Positions 37,401-49,535 are shown, counted from the stretch's first letter. The stretch is DNA of 64,000 nt from Rhyzopertha dominica (GCA_025024175.1 QCXZ01000064.1:19898286-19962285), one strand, 5' to 3'. Notes: generated by a model not told the origin, from the sequence alone. Translations and numbers: made by a program.

Positions 37401-39674
37401 ATAAGCACTAAACAGAAGTTAGATTACTAACGAAAGTGAAGGTCGTTAATAAATTAAAGGAGGTGGCAAATCTACAGTAGCGCGCATTTTGAGTAATTTG
37501 GAATTTTTGAATGAAAACTGCAATAAATGCCTTCCTTGTTGTAGTTATCTAGTGATTCTGCGTTACTTCAATGATACAGCGTTAACAACAAGTTTGTGTT
37601 TACATAGGGCAAAATCGGTATAGATTCCCAAATGCCTTGTGCGTATGCGCCCCCCTGTTCGCTTAATCCATTGCAGTGGACAAGGAATGCGATATAAAGG
37701 ATATAACTACTTGTAAGGTGCTGCATATATTCTGAAAGCACCACTCACTTGGACATGAAAATTAAGTCGTATAAAATAATCATATAAAATGTCGATTGCA
37801 GTAAAGGTAAGGACTAACACATACCGTTTTAAGAAATAATCAGGAAAGAGCCTAAGGTAGCCAAAGATTTTATGTCTATTCTAAAGAAGAAGAATAATCG
37901 CTTGCGCTAGCCCGAGGCTTGAACTGAAGTATAACTATACCTTTTTGGAAATGGTCTTCAAAATAAACAGGCAGAATTTAAAATATAGTCGAATACAACT
38001 TGTCATTAAACCGGTTAAACTATACTAGATGCCAGAGATACCAAATCGTTTTTAGCATCAACATAAAAAAAAGATAGGAGATACTGTGTCTCTAATAGCA
38101 TGCTGTAATATAGAAAGTATTTTTGCCTCCTCTTAATGTAAGAGAGTTGACAACTATGATAACGGACTAATCTCTAGGATCAAATGGATGACAGAAATAT
38201 TTATAGGTCGAAAACTGAAGGCCTAGTTACCCTTATACTTGATGGACACTCCTCACATGTTAGTCAGCCGACGATACTAATATACTACTGTTGTGCTTAC
38301 CTAGCCATACAACCCAGGCCCTTCAGTCACTGAAAAAATATTATAAACAAGAGGCCCCGCGATATAGTAGGAAAGTTAATTAGTACCTAATACATGGCGA
38401 AAACATCCTCTAAGCATTAGAAATAGAATTTTTCTTTTCCTTTCATAAATAATATACTTCGGGATTCTTTTTTTATATAGTTTCTGATGCTCTTTAAGCA
38501 CCACCATAAACCTCTACTGCAACTTTTACGGAATCCATTATTGAGCGATTCTTTTTGGATGATAATAACAATGTATATATTTTTTATTTTTTGATCATAT
38601 AAGTGAAAAAATTACAAGCACAGATACTACTGAGAGTGAAACATTCGACGCTCCTGAACTGTAAATTGGAGAAATTTGCTAGAAAAGTGAAGCACAAGGA
38701 CCTGTTAGTGGTATTTAAAATACTCAAATGAACGATTCCTATGCAAAAACTTTATCAAACATCTTGTTTTATATAGCTTCGATCGAGGCTTTGATCCTTT
38801 AGTTAACCAGCAGTCACTAAAAAGTCAAAACGCAAGCGATCAGCAAAAAAATGAAACATGAGATTATTGCAACTAATATTGATCCAGCATGAGAACAGTT
38901 AAGTGAAAATTAGACGAAAGAAAAAGACTATGAAAAAGACTGAAATAAAGTAATTTTGTTAACCACAATTTCACAAGATAATATTCAGGGCTTATTAAAC
39001 TGAATATATGAATAGAAGAATAAAAGTTGACCTGGAAGAATTAATCTAAAAGAGTCTGTACGTTAGCAGTTTAGAAATATGACGAATCGTAAATGTCAAT
39101 ATGGAATGTTCAGCCCACAGCCTTCCTGGGCTATTTAGTTTTTTTTAATACAGTACACCAATAAACTTTTATCAACGCTCGACCGTTGCTTTCGGCCATA
39201 GTTCGATATACTTAAGTGTTTTCATAATGTTCCCAGGATTTATTTCGAAAGAAAGCTGGACGTCCCACGTTTTAAGCTTCTTCAAATAAATCTACCTCAT
39301 TTTAAGAACAACTTTTTTCACTCATTCTTTGCCTTCAGTTTAAAACAAAATGTTTAAGCCCTAAGCGTTCTGTTATATACATTATCTTGCGGATAGTAAT
39401 AGATGTCATATTAGCTAATGCGTATAAAAATCTGTATTACTTTAGTAGATTTTATCATTTAACTATTTATTCCCGCAGAAAAACAGTACCAATTCCAGAG
39501 CATCGGTAAACTCTTTCCGTTCTTGCTACCTAATATACTACTCGTATATACTGATGTGCGAAGGTTAGTTTATGGATTGCTGGTATATGCAAATATTGAC
39601 TACTCGCTTCTGATGATATTAAAAATGATCAACGACCAAAATATTCATAGATATGTATAAGTCTAATTACTTAC

Positions 39675-39787
39675 TTCCATATAAAGATGACACCTATGAA
39701 AACGACTAATCCGAGGAGTACGGAACACAGGGCTATCACAGCTGAAGTCTTGAAAGAAGGACTACTATGGTAACTGGCGTCGATCAG
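39675..39787 (-). CDS. Transmembrane exon of the unidentified type I membrane protein
   Basis: The acceptor is a strong pyrimidine tract ending in TTTTTTCAG, and the donor is AA|GTAAGT. The exon has 37 codons plus two bases. It begins LIDASYHSSPSFKTSA and continues with about 22 hydrophobic residues (VIALCSVLLGLVVF, then IGVIFIW). The split Lys codon and HKRK of the next exon form a basic stop-transfer cluster. This order, with a long polar tail after the helix, indicates a single-pass protein with its C-terminus in the cytosol. The short Ser-rich stretch before the helix is the extracellular stalk. No cleavage signal or ectodomain is visible in this exon. Confidence 0.85.
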
Positions 39788-40271
39788 CTGAAAAAACAGA
39801 CAATATGTCAACATGTTGTACACACATCAAAACACTGTTTATATTTAATCCGTCTTAAGAACTGTCCGCCGCTCAAGCTTGCTCCAATAAACAAACGCCA
39901 CGATGCTAATGGCGAGAGCTTGTTCAATGTGGATGACATCTGTTTCAGTCCGTGCGGTGTACGAAATTTTAAATCTAATATGTAGTTTCTGGTGATTACC
40001 ATCTTCGAAATGAAAACCCAAAGTTTGGAACCTAAGTAAATTGACTAATTGTACGTTACTGGCCACACATTTACGGGATTGCTTTGGTCCAAACTACGGT
40101 TATTATACGAGTCTCGCTAGAGCACAATTAGACCTAACGCTAAACTTAATATCGTGTAAACTACTGCCGATATTAATCTTCCGGTGAAACTAGGACAATC
40201 CGAAGGTCCGGTATCGTCCCTTCCGCTTCGACGTCCCACCAGTTGAACTTCTTAAATCCCAAGTTACGTAC

Positions 40272-40343
40272 CGTGTAATTACGCAACAACTTCCAACTTC
40301 CGAACTTTCCCGCAACCTCTCGCAGTACGCACCCAATGGCTAT
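40272..40343 (-). CDS. Weak candidate exon just upstream of the membrane exon
   Basis: A minus frame without ATG is open for 56 codons (40343-40173). Its first 24 codons lie between an AG (TTTATAG|ATA) and a good donor (ACG|GTACGT) and end in phase 0, which fits the membrane exon. The peptide reads IAIGCVLREVAGKFGSWKLL then RNYT, with one N-glycosylation sequon. The acceptor has a poor pyrimidine tract, and the block equally resembles the non-coding GC-richer islands. Confidence 0.15.
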
Positions 40344-42079
40344 CTATAAAGTAAGTTGGTCCGTGCGAGCAATATATTCATTTTGAACGTGCACGTCTTC
40401 TCGATATTCTCACCTTTGAATTCCATTTGATAATTTAAATAACAACGATTGTGGCCTATCCTCTATTAGTAAAATAGAAACTCTTAACATCTCGTGGTTA
40501 CCCGAGTTAAACGAATTGAAGGACGCACGCATTAATAAATTTCTTAGTAAAACTTACCGTGTACTGCCAAGTGAGGTACATGACAGTTTAGATATTCTTC
40601 TCCCCCATCAATAAAACCTTCACCAACGAAATACATTTGATAAGAAAATGTTTAATCGAATGACGAGATTAGTGATGATATCTTTCTCGAACGGTAGGTT
40701 GTTTTCTGGGAATCTGTCTGCTAAAACTTATTGCTATTCCTTCACGGAGGTATATAATCCTTGCGTAGAGTAAGTTCTTTTTTCCTCAATGTAGAAGTTA
40801 ACATATTCTCGTTGGTCATTTCAGCTGAGCGTTTAATTAAGTAAGCATACTGGATACTAAGACCCGGCTCGAAGGACCAATGTGACATCCCTAACTTTAG
40901 TAGACTCTAAGCAGCGCGGTTATCTTCAATTAAATGAAGTGTTTGCTAAAGTCTGACGCACCGCTGATGCATTGCTTTTCCGTTTTACTAAAAGTAGAGA
41001 TGCCACAAAAATTGTGTGCAAAGTTAACATTTAACAATGGGTTTCTTCATGGGTCTCTTTTAGCAGAATTTTTCATGAATCACTTTACATATGCTTTTTG
41101 TTTCTGTCATATTGATTTTTTGTCTCTGCTGCAAAGCAGGTAAAGCTCATGAATTTTTGCATCTCAGATCTTTGCACATTTCGATAGATTGTACATACTT
41201 TGCCCAAAAGATAGCTGTTCTCGACTTCTTATTTTATAGGATTTCTGTGCATTTTCTCACTGCTATGAAAACTTAATGAAAACTATGATGTGGTTATAAT
41301 TGGGACAAAAGGTATGGGATACGAAAAAATGTTTGATAAAATGAATAATAAGTAAACTATATAGTTTCTCAAATAATATAACATCTCCCGAAAATTTCAA
41401 TGTGATTGATTTATTTAAGGTTAGTCCGTCACAATGTACACACCATTTCATTCATGTAAAAGCGCTGATGATGACCTGCAGATTCTGAAAGAGCTCTTCA
41501 TTTATTCGTATTAAAAAAGGGAATGTACTGATATTGCAATGTCTGTTCTGGAGATGAAATTTAAATTTTATTATATTTTGTGTACCATCAATCTTGTCCA
41601 ATCTAACAAACTTTGTTATGTGCCAGCAGAATCACAAATGCATCATGCATCTGTTAATGTAGTTTTAATTACAAGTGGAGTGCGGGTATTGACCCTAAAC
41701 ACTGTAGTAACGACAAAGTTCAAAGATATCATGACAAGTAATGTACTAAACAGGCCGGAAATTTGTTTTTGCCTTGCCTAATAATTATAAATTGTTATTA
41801 GTGGTAAATAATAAATTAATATTTAGTAAAACTATACATAAAAAAATGAAATCGAGAAAAAGACTGTTGCTTTGCTGGTATTTCAAAGCCTTCTGAAATA
41901 CGTTAGTTGAAAATCATGCATTCCACACCAAATAGTAAACTCTTTCATTTCCAAGTCAGCACTCGTATGTTCTAACAACTTCAGTCCGGAAGAACGTTTA
42001 ACATTAAAACTATCCCAAATTGATGAAAGCTATACGCGAACTAAGTAATTAATGAAAATGAATTACGTAACTGAAAGTT

Positions 42080-42480
42080 CACGAAGGAAAACCATTGTTT
42101 CTGACAGTGGCGCCGCCCACGGAATGTTTTCCTCCTAATTTATACAAGCTTATCTTAACGGTTCCTACCTATCTGCAGGTATTCGAATTTTCCTCTTACA
42201 TTTTCGCTGTCGATGCAAACCGCCGAGAGCGGGGCTTCCGATCTCATTAGAATACAGGCTACGCAACTTCCGCCAGTAAATCACCGAGAAATTAATTGCA
42301 TTTCGTTCTGTTATCGGGCCATCCACAAATCATCGCGAGACAATCTGTTACTGGGGCTGATTTGATTACAATTAGTAATGTTATCGGGGAGACGGGCCTT
42401 CTACAAATTGCCTTGACAGTTACAAACCGCTTCTGTACTAGGCGTATATCTAGGTAATCTATGCTCATGAAGTCATAATG
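42080..42480. promoter_or_regulatory. GC-richer intronic island
   Basis: A balanced-composition block with GAAATTAATTGCATTTCG and ATTACAATTAG, both homeodomain- or POU-like. Neither strand has a convincing exon. Confidence 0.3.
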
Positions 42481-42955
42481 CATACCAGTAATTACGGTGC
42501 ATGTCGGAGGTCAAGCATGTTGGTAATTGTGGACGTTATTCCGGGGTAAACAAGAAGTTTTCTATTACACACTTGAGTTCCCGGAAAGGGACATATCTTA
42601 CATACGTATGACTGACTATTTCATAGGTCTGGTAGTGAAATGGGATATAATCGACATCAAGATAATTAGTAATTCAGTTGTCTGAATACTCATATTTAGA
42701 CAACAGTAAAAAATTGATTCACATTTCTTGATAGAAGTAAACAGATGAATGGGAAGAGGAGATTATCCAGAAAAATAATTAGAGAAAAAGGAGAATGGAA
42801 TGAGAGCGAATAATAAATCAAGAGATAATGAAATTATATGGTGAACCTTTAATAACCGATTATTGTGAAGACAAGTCGCTTAAGGTGGTTGGACATGTGG
42901 AGAGGGCTGAAAACGCAGCAGTGGTGAACCGTGGAATAACCGTAAGCTACACAAG

Positions 42956-43090
42956 ACTAGCACGAGTCCATAACGAATCCCGGAATGTCGAACCAAGGAA
43001 ATCGTCGAACCACCGAACATTCTGTTTGTACGCGACTAACGAACACAAGAAAGTCGAACGGGGGAAAAATTAAACCAGTGGTACTTAAAA
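42956..43090 (+). repeat. Fragment C of the 870-bp repeat family
   Basis: It carries ACGAATCCCGGAATGTCGAA, as at the CGAA-rich end of copies A and B, then an alternative run of GTCGAACC words. It rejoins the family at ACCAGTGGTACTTAAAACAT. It also shares GACTAGCAC with the flank of copy B. It is a truncated or rearranged member. Confidence 0.7.
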
Positions 43091-43318
43091 CATATTTTAG
43101 TTGTATTNTATATTTAAGGCTGGGATCCTAGAGAAAGAAGTTTCACGACATCTCCCATTTCACTCATGCGAGCTGTACGATGGCGGTACCTAGCGGATTA
43201 TAGATGCATATACAAGCGTAGTAAAATTGAAAACTGATCCATCTTCTCTAAGTCGAGTTATTTCACTAATTCTTAAAAAGAAAATATTCTTAAAGTGAAC
43301 TTCCACTTTATTTTTCAA

Positions 43319-43363
43319 TTGTAAAGCGCTTTCGGCTACATGTTAGCCATCGTCAGTACAAAA
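43319..43363 (-). ncRNA. Candidate hammerhead ribozyme of Penelope-element type
   Basis: On the minus strand the core words are present in order. CUGACGA (43356-43350) is followed by an unpaired U, then a 5-bp stem II (GGCUA 43348-43344 with UAGCC 43338-43334), then GAAA (43333-43330). A very short stem III follows (A-U and G-C), then UU, and UACAA (43323-43319) pairs with UUGUA (43361-43357) as a 5-bp stem I. Cleavage would fall between 43324 and 43323. Minimal stem III and this layout are known from hammerheads in Penelope-like retroelements. The extra U after the core and the U at the cleavage site weaken the case. No Penelope reverse transcriptase was seen nearby. Confidence 0.4.
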
Positions 43364-43850
43364 GTTAAAAGGAAACTAACAGTTTGACAAAGTCAAAAAT
43401 CAGAAACAAGCAAACTTGACTACAAACTGAAATGCAACCCACATGCCAGTAGTAAAATGTCTAAGTTAAAATCGAATAGTCCGGATTACAGATTCCTGTA
43501 ACCATGGATGCATAATAATAGCGTTGTCTGAATATTATTCACATATAAAAAAACTGACAGCGACAACGATAATAGGTTTAGCAATAATGCTTGCGTGTCG
43601 CTCGTACCTGAGCGCGCGTCCGGATATACTGCGTAATATACGTAGGTAGGAAATCTAGGAAGTGCATCAGCATTATCAGGAGTACCTATATGAACTATAA
43701 ATCTTTAATAGGCATTTTTAATCTAAAAAGGATGCGTTTTAATCCTTTTAATACGAATTACTTTTATCGTGTTATTTTCAACCAATCAGAACGTTCAATT
43801 TAATAGAGGTATCCCGTATAATTTAGATTATTTCCTTCCTGTCAATTTTT

Positions 43851-44700
43851 AGTAGTTATCAGGTTACTAGGTAATTATTCTTCCAGCCGACCGTAACTAT
43901 TACCCTAAAAAATGCAGATTTTTTTAAAATGAGGATTCGGCTCAAAACTGTAACAGTACATACATAATATATAAATCATTGTCTAAAAAAAGTAATAGGT
44001 TTGCCTTCTGAAATCTGTCANTATTTTAAAATGCTTTCTAAAACTTTATTGAGCATAGTAATAGAAAAGACTAATACTTACCTCTTATTTAATCTACCAC
44101 GGAAATATATTTGCTTATAAGGTAGTGACATTAACTTATTTTATTCTAAATAAGACGTCATATGTTTTGTTAAAACTTCGAATTATAACAAAAATCTGAA
44201 ACTGAAAATAGGTATGATTATGCTTGAACTTTTAAGGCCAACTTAAAGGTGGTGGAGATACCGTCTACTATTTGATTCTATGAGGCAACTTCCACGTATT
44301 TACAAAAAATAGATGTATTGAGTGTAATATGGCAAGCTTTTAAAATGCAATGCAATGAAAATAAAGGTTTTCATTGAAGTTTGTCACGACATTCTTGCAA
44401 GCACCACGTAACGATCTCACATGTTGTAATAATTTTAGATCTAGAGCAGTAATTTATAACATCTTTTATGTATGTACAATACGAAATAATACAAATACAA
44501 TAATATGTGGTACTGATGAGGATGGCTACAGACACATTTATATGTACGGTTGCATAAGCTACACATACATTCGTACAAAATTTGAGGTACCGCTGGTATG
44601 TAACTAATTTCACTTCTTTCCATGATTCGACGTTTCCTGTCTTCGTCGGTACTGGTTTCGCTAGTTCGTAATTCCGTGGTTCGACATTCCGGGATTCGTG
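43851..44700 (-). repeat. 870-bp dispersed repeat, copy B (inverted relative to copy A)
   Basis: It is the reverse complement of 25143-26012 with moderate divergence and small indels. The CGAA-rich end lies at 44700 and the end with GTAGTTATCAGGTTACTAGG lies at 43852. The two copies face in opposite directions 17.8 kb apart. Confidence 0.85.
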
Positions 44701-45239
44701 GGGTGCTAGTCGCACTACTTTTATTGGATAGTGCACTTTCGAAAACGTTAGTTTTCTCATACCGTGAATGACCCTGTAAAACATTTTGCATTTACAGTAT
44801 AATAAAAAAGCTAGCATAAGTATTTTAAGTACATCAACGTAATAGATCGAGTTATTCTAAAAACTAAGTAAAAAATAAGTTATAAAAACAACTAAATCAA
44901 ATTAGTTGCGTAGCTATCGGTATAAAAAACAAAAAAATGCAATATTGTTTTAATGCATTTCATAATATGTTTTCCGTTCTGTGTGACGAAACGTACTCTT
45001 CCTAGTTCGGTAGTTCTAATCTACCACAACAGAATAGTTTCAATACCTCGGCAAAGTCGAGTGAACGTAACCTAACTTCTAAAAATCAAGACAGCGTGAG
45101 TTCATTATGTGCCAAATTCACAATTTACAAACAAAATGGACATCCAGGTACATTGAGTAGTGACTGAAGTATTAATTACTTGTTTTAAACATTTAAAGTT
45201 TTATGTAACATATACCACTCTTGTATAACATCGTTGACC

Positions 45240-45890
45240 ATAGATTTTTTTGCAGCCCTGAAGAAGCTCAAATAAAGGCCGAAACATTGACATTCTGTAA
45301 GAAATTAATTATAGTCGATTTCATAATAATGGAATACTCAAAAGACAACTGCTATTATTGGTCACAAGAGAATCCATACTGGTTCAGAGAAACACAATTT
45401 CAAAATACCTGTGGGGAGTTACTGTGTGATGGTATGGAATTAATAATTAACGATCACTACGAAGGTACACTTACAGGACAAATCTGTGTAGATTTCTTGA
45501 GGTATGAACTAATTATACAACTAGTGGAGGTGCCATGAACATTAGGCGCAACATAATATTGGGACAGAATGAGATACCACTACATAACGCAAGAATTCTA
45601 ACTAATTAATTAAATACGGTTTACCCTGGTAGGTGGATTGGAAATCGCAGTGAAACAGTTAAATGTCCTGCTAAATCCCTAAATCTTACATCGCTAAATA
45701 TTTTTCTTCGGCCTTATTAAATTTACCATGCACCTCTAACTAACATCGAAGAACCAAAAAAAAGGATTTTATGCAGAATGCGAGCATTAATTGAAGAATT
45801 TCTCCCCAAAAGTGTGCACTCAAGCGGTGATAAGAACGAAAGAGCTATGTTTGCACATAAATGGATTACTGAGATATTGTTACACTAATT
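45240..45890 (+). pseudogene. Mariner transposase relic
   Basis: Frames on the plus strand read PEEAQIKAETLTFCKKL, then CYYWSQENPYWFRETQFQNT, HYEGTLTGQICVDFLRYEL, PLHNARI, VYPGRWIGN and NLTSLNIFLRPY. They end in APLTNIEEPKKRI and MRALIEEF. These follow the order of the DDE domain of the same mariner group as the 14.1-kb element. The blocks that should hold the second and third Asp are degraded, and several frameshifts are present. No terminal repeats were found, so its limits are uncertain. Confidence 0.75.
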
Positions 45891-46479
45891 GTCATGCTTT
45901 ATTATTTTTATGGACATATTTGTCATGTGCCCATTTTATTTGCGCATCATAGAATATAATATGCCTTTAAAATCGGGTCAAAATACGTGGCATTTCATGT
46001 AAGAAAAAACAATTGACTCAAAATTTTGACGTACGTTATCCTCGAGTAGAGCTTTTGTGCCATTTACAGGTATATACAGTTTGTTATACTTAACTGTTAA
46101 AATAAAGAAGATATATTTATATATAGGTTTCTTCTCTTCAGATGGTAAAGACCTCTTTTAAAATGGCATTATTGGATTTCCTTAATTTGTTTGTTAGCAT
46201 ACCTAATACATTTTGACAGTCAGCTGTCATAATGTCTAATTTTGAATCAAAAGTTACCAACATAAGGTACATAAGTTAGTCTCAAGTGAAATAAATGATA
46301 TGGAAACGCAAGCGCAACTATTTTTGGTCTTTAAGTTGCGTAATCAAGTAAGTATCAGTCTTATACTTCATAAACCATTTCCAAGATATGAAAGTTTAAC
46401 GCAAGCGCTCGAAGAAGGAATTCCTACAGATGAAATGCGTTATCAGAATATCCAATAATGACTTTCAAACTACTCACAA

Positions 46480-46850
46480 ATGTTTGAATAACCTATTCCC
46501 ATTGTTGAATTCAGCAGAGACATTCTGGCCCACTTGCGGAAGTTGGCACGCTCTGCCAACCCGTGGGGTCGTTCTACTTGACCATTGACCCAAAATATCG
46601 ATTCCCCCGATCTCATATAAATTCCACTTAGGGTACACAAAAGGCGCACATCGAGGTTATTGCAGTCGACTTCCCTGGCCACCCCGAGCAAACAATTCCG
46701 ATTAAACCCACTTATTACTATTAAAATTTCCCCGTCAAGGATGCACATGTTTTTATGCCATATATTCGTGTAATCCTCTTACCGAAACTTAAGCTCGCTG
46801 CATCCGATGTAAAATCTCCGACAGTGAAATAAATTGCGTTGCCCTGCATG
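46480..46850. promoter_or_regulatory. GC-richer intronic island
   Basis: A balanced-composition block. A 92-codon minus frame (46748-46470) is open but its peptide resembles nothing I know. It directly abuts the CAGGGACG terminus of the hAT remnant. Confidence 0.25.
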
Positions 46851-46858
46851 CACTGTGG

Positions 46859-47600
46859 CCAGGGACGTAGTCAAAACTCTCGAAAAGGTACGTGCTGGAT
46901 TAATAACTAAAATTGTGTTTAAATTAGTGAACGAATAACTCAAGTACTTTGTTGAATCTTTGAGACGTAAAACGACGCATCCTGGTTAGTTAAGTTCAAC
47001 CTTAAATCTCCTCGACCAGTGGTGTCCAATCTTTTTCGTAACATTACAAACTACAGTGCAATCCTTCTCTACGAAATATGGAAAAGCTACTAAAACTAGC
47101 ATGCGACAGAACATAATGAAGGATAAGTAAGGGACATGTCTTTTTGGAGCAAGAACAGTAGATAATATACGTAAATCTTCCGTTAGTACTTTTCCTTTCA
47201 GTTCTTGTAAGCCAATGTCTGATTTTCCAATGTTACTGAATGGATTCTTAACCCCACTAATGTTTCCCAACTGTCAAAAGATTCTCGAAGCTGGTTTTGA
47301 AGTCAGTGTGAAGGATATTTAAAAGTTGAACTTAGGCCAAAGCGTCAACATCCTAGTCTGTTATATAATTAGGAGAATTCCCATCTGCCAATGTGTTGCT
47401 TCAGTTCAAGCTGTAATAATGGATTTGGATTTATTGCATTTAAACTGTCACCTTGTAACTACAAGTTACCTTCATTAAATTTAGTAAACAGATCTGTTAT
47501 ATAGTCAATGTCTTCTTGATTAAGTATTGTTTTGAAATGGGTTCTTCAGCATTCATTGTCTACTGAAAAGATTGATGTAATTTGTAGCAACTAGATGTTT
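46859..47600 (-). mobile_element. hAT (ZBED/SCAND3-like) transposase C-terminal remnant
   Basis: On the minus strand, from about 47570 downward, shifted frames read HFKTILNQEDIDYITDLFTK, DFKTSFENLL and NPFSNIGKSDIGLQEL. They end with LVLVAFPYFVEKDCTVVCNV, TKK, and a degraded RGDLRL-like end. This is the C-terminal hAT dimerisation region as seen in ZBED-type proteins (consensus VINPFSNI...LQEELIEL...FPSSYLVEKGFSAV). At 46859 the sequence CAGGGACGTAGTCAAAACTC has the CAGGGACG start typical of hAT termini and marks the 3' end of the element. The other terminus was not found. Confidence 0.7.
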
Positions 47601-48019
47601 GCGATGAATGACTCATTTGGATTTTGTTATTATTCACATTACAATCAACATACGTACATGCTAGCAAAGAAACTGAGAACAAACATTTTTTAAGGTATCG
47701 AGGTATCGAAGTAAAAACAACAGGGATGAACGAGCTAAAATTCTATAATAATGATCGCCACTACCGAAGAAATTAAATTACTTTCCATTAAACTGCATTT
47801 AGTTTGTTGAGTGAAAGATGAATATCACTTAGATGAATCATTGTACCATTGCCTATGTATACTTATAATACTTTATGAGTCAAAAATTATATTTCATGTT
47901 CAATCAAAACATAGTGATTTTATAGTCGATTAAGGCGATTCTTTAGCGTTTAGCGTCTGTCTGAAAATTCAAAATGCTTCAGTTGTAACAAAATTTTGTA
48001 TGCGGTGCCCTCTGTAGGT

Positions 48020-48245
48020 AAATAATGCAACTTAATTAAACTTGTCGCATCAAAGTTATTTCAAAGGATTTAATTTGTTATTTCTCAGACAGACTGATTC
48101 CAATTAACTGAAAAAATTACCAGACATGGTTATTTATGCGCATTAGAAATTACAAGATTTCACGTTTCGCGTAGTGTAAGCTTCTATGAATGCGATGGAT
48201 GCGCCCTCCATTAGCCAACCACTAAATCTGAGCGCCATCTATCTC
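48020..48245. promoter_or_regulatory. Cluster of CTCF-like words
   Basis: Within about 220 bp lie GGTGCCCTCTGTAGG, GCGCCCTCCATT and GAGCGCCATCTATC (48230-48243). In reverse complement these contain AGAGGGCACC, GAGGGCGC and AGATGGCGCTC, all close to the CTCF core. Binding is inferred from words only. Confidence 0.25.
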
Positions 48246-49510
48246 CCTTGAAATAAAATACTGAAGGCTAACCACTCATCTTATCATCTTAAAGCACCGT
48301 TTGCAAGTTTAAAGTATTGCGCTTTATAAAAATTATCAAGTTTTGTAACAATCAATCTTCTAATTTTTTTTTCAAGCAACTTCAACTTAGTAACTTGAGA
48401 GCATGTGCTTACAGTGCTTACAGGTAAAATATGTTATACTGTTACTTTGCAGCATACTAAATTTATAAATAAAGAACAAATTTATATATAAAAAGTGCTT
48501 AAATAGAATTACTTCATTACAGATTTTGCTATCATGTGCTGTTTCAAACAACTTTGATTGCACGGGCATAGTAGTAAGTAATAGACTATTTAAAAAATAT
48601 GATACAAAGTACTGTAGTAAATGCATTGTAAAACATCGGTTCTTGCCCTCGAGATAGCTTCATATTGTACTTGAAAGTGTAGACTCGCCGAAAGTATAAA
48701 TTTATATGTACGTTGGGGCGCAACAACTATTGAAAACTTGAGAACCTAGGGGGAAGGTACCCATATTCCCGTGTTGCTCCGTTCACGATTCCAACCCAAC
48801 TCCTACGAACAGCAATATGTTTTACGATTGCAGCCGCGGCTAAGTATTGCAGTGCACTCCACGGCTGATGTACTGACTCCGGAATTGTTTTATTATGCAT
48901 GAATATTCAATAAAATAAATTTACTGCGCTGTTTATTGGTGCACTGCGGTATTATTGTGTTGGGAATGTAAGGCAAACAACCACAACTATTACTAAGGCT
49001 ATTATCGGTATTGTAGAGAGGAACTGGGTCGTCACGTTAACGTGAATAGTCTGAGAAACTGATCTTATTTACTGTTTGGAGAGGATCCAGAGAATGGACG
49101 TCGGTGGATGGGGAAGATGCTTTATTACTGCATCTTTCGAGGATGGGAGAACACGATGCAGTTATGTGCTACAGCATTGTCTTTATTTTAAGTGATTATT
49201 GTCATTACGGTTTGTAAATCAATGAAGAAACTATCTCTCTTGTCAGAGTAACTGTTTTACTGTTTTCTGGATATGCAATTTTGTTAATTTTTGGATATTT
49301 GTAAACCTTGAATTATATATTTTTATTTACAGCAGTAAATGACTAGTGGGCCAGTTATAGAAAAGCCAAATATAACATTCTTTGGACTGAAAGCGATTGT
49401 ACTTTGAGGTGACAAATAGATTATCTGCGCATAGATTAGTTAGGAAAAAAATTTTCGTGGCATAGACATGTTGTAGTGATGTCAAATATCTTTTAGGAAT
49501 ACTAAAATCA

Positions 49511-49535
49511 TATATATGGTGTAGCAGTTCTACAC
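49511..49535. other. 10-bp perfect inverted repeat
   Basis: TATGGTGTAG and CTACACCATA flank CAGTT. It is an isolated hairpin-forming sequence with no transposon context seen. Confidence 0.7.

Larger units (their letters stand above)
18801..39674 (-). other. Intron, 20,874 bp, phase 2
   Basis: The donor is AA|GTAAGT at 39675/39674, a near-perfect consensus, and the acceptor is TTCCAG at 18803. Recognised contents are two non-LTR retrotransposon pieces, repeat copy A, a (CA)n tract, a direct repeat at 33.4 kb and several GC-richer islands. I see nothing assignable in 18.8-22.7, 26.1-27.1, 30.8-33.3, 34.0-36.0 and 37.4-39.6 kb, apart from short chance frames and simple AT-rich sequence. Confidence 0.75.

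Noticed and set aside
44371..44817. 148-, 116- and 77-codon frames on both strands
   Set aside because: They lie in repeat copy B, recur in copy A, and are open on both strands, so they reflect the repeat rather than a gene.
45255..45290. CTGAAGA...GAAA resembling a hammerhead core
   Set aside because: It lies in frame within a decayed mariner transposase (PEEAQIKAETLTFCKKL), and its stem II does not pair.
46470..46748. 92-codon minus frame as an ectodomain exon
   Set aside because: No Cys pattern, domain motif or suitable splice sites. It is treated as an island.
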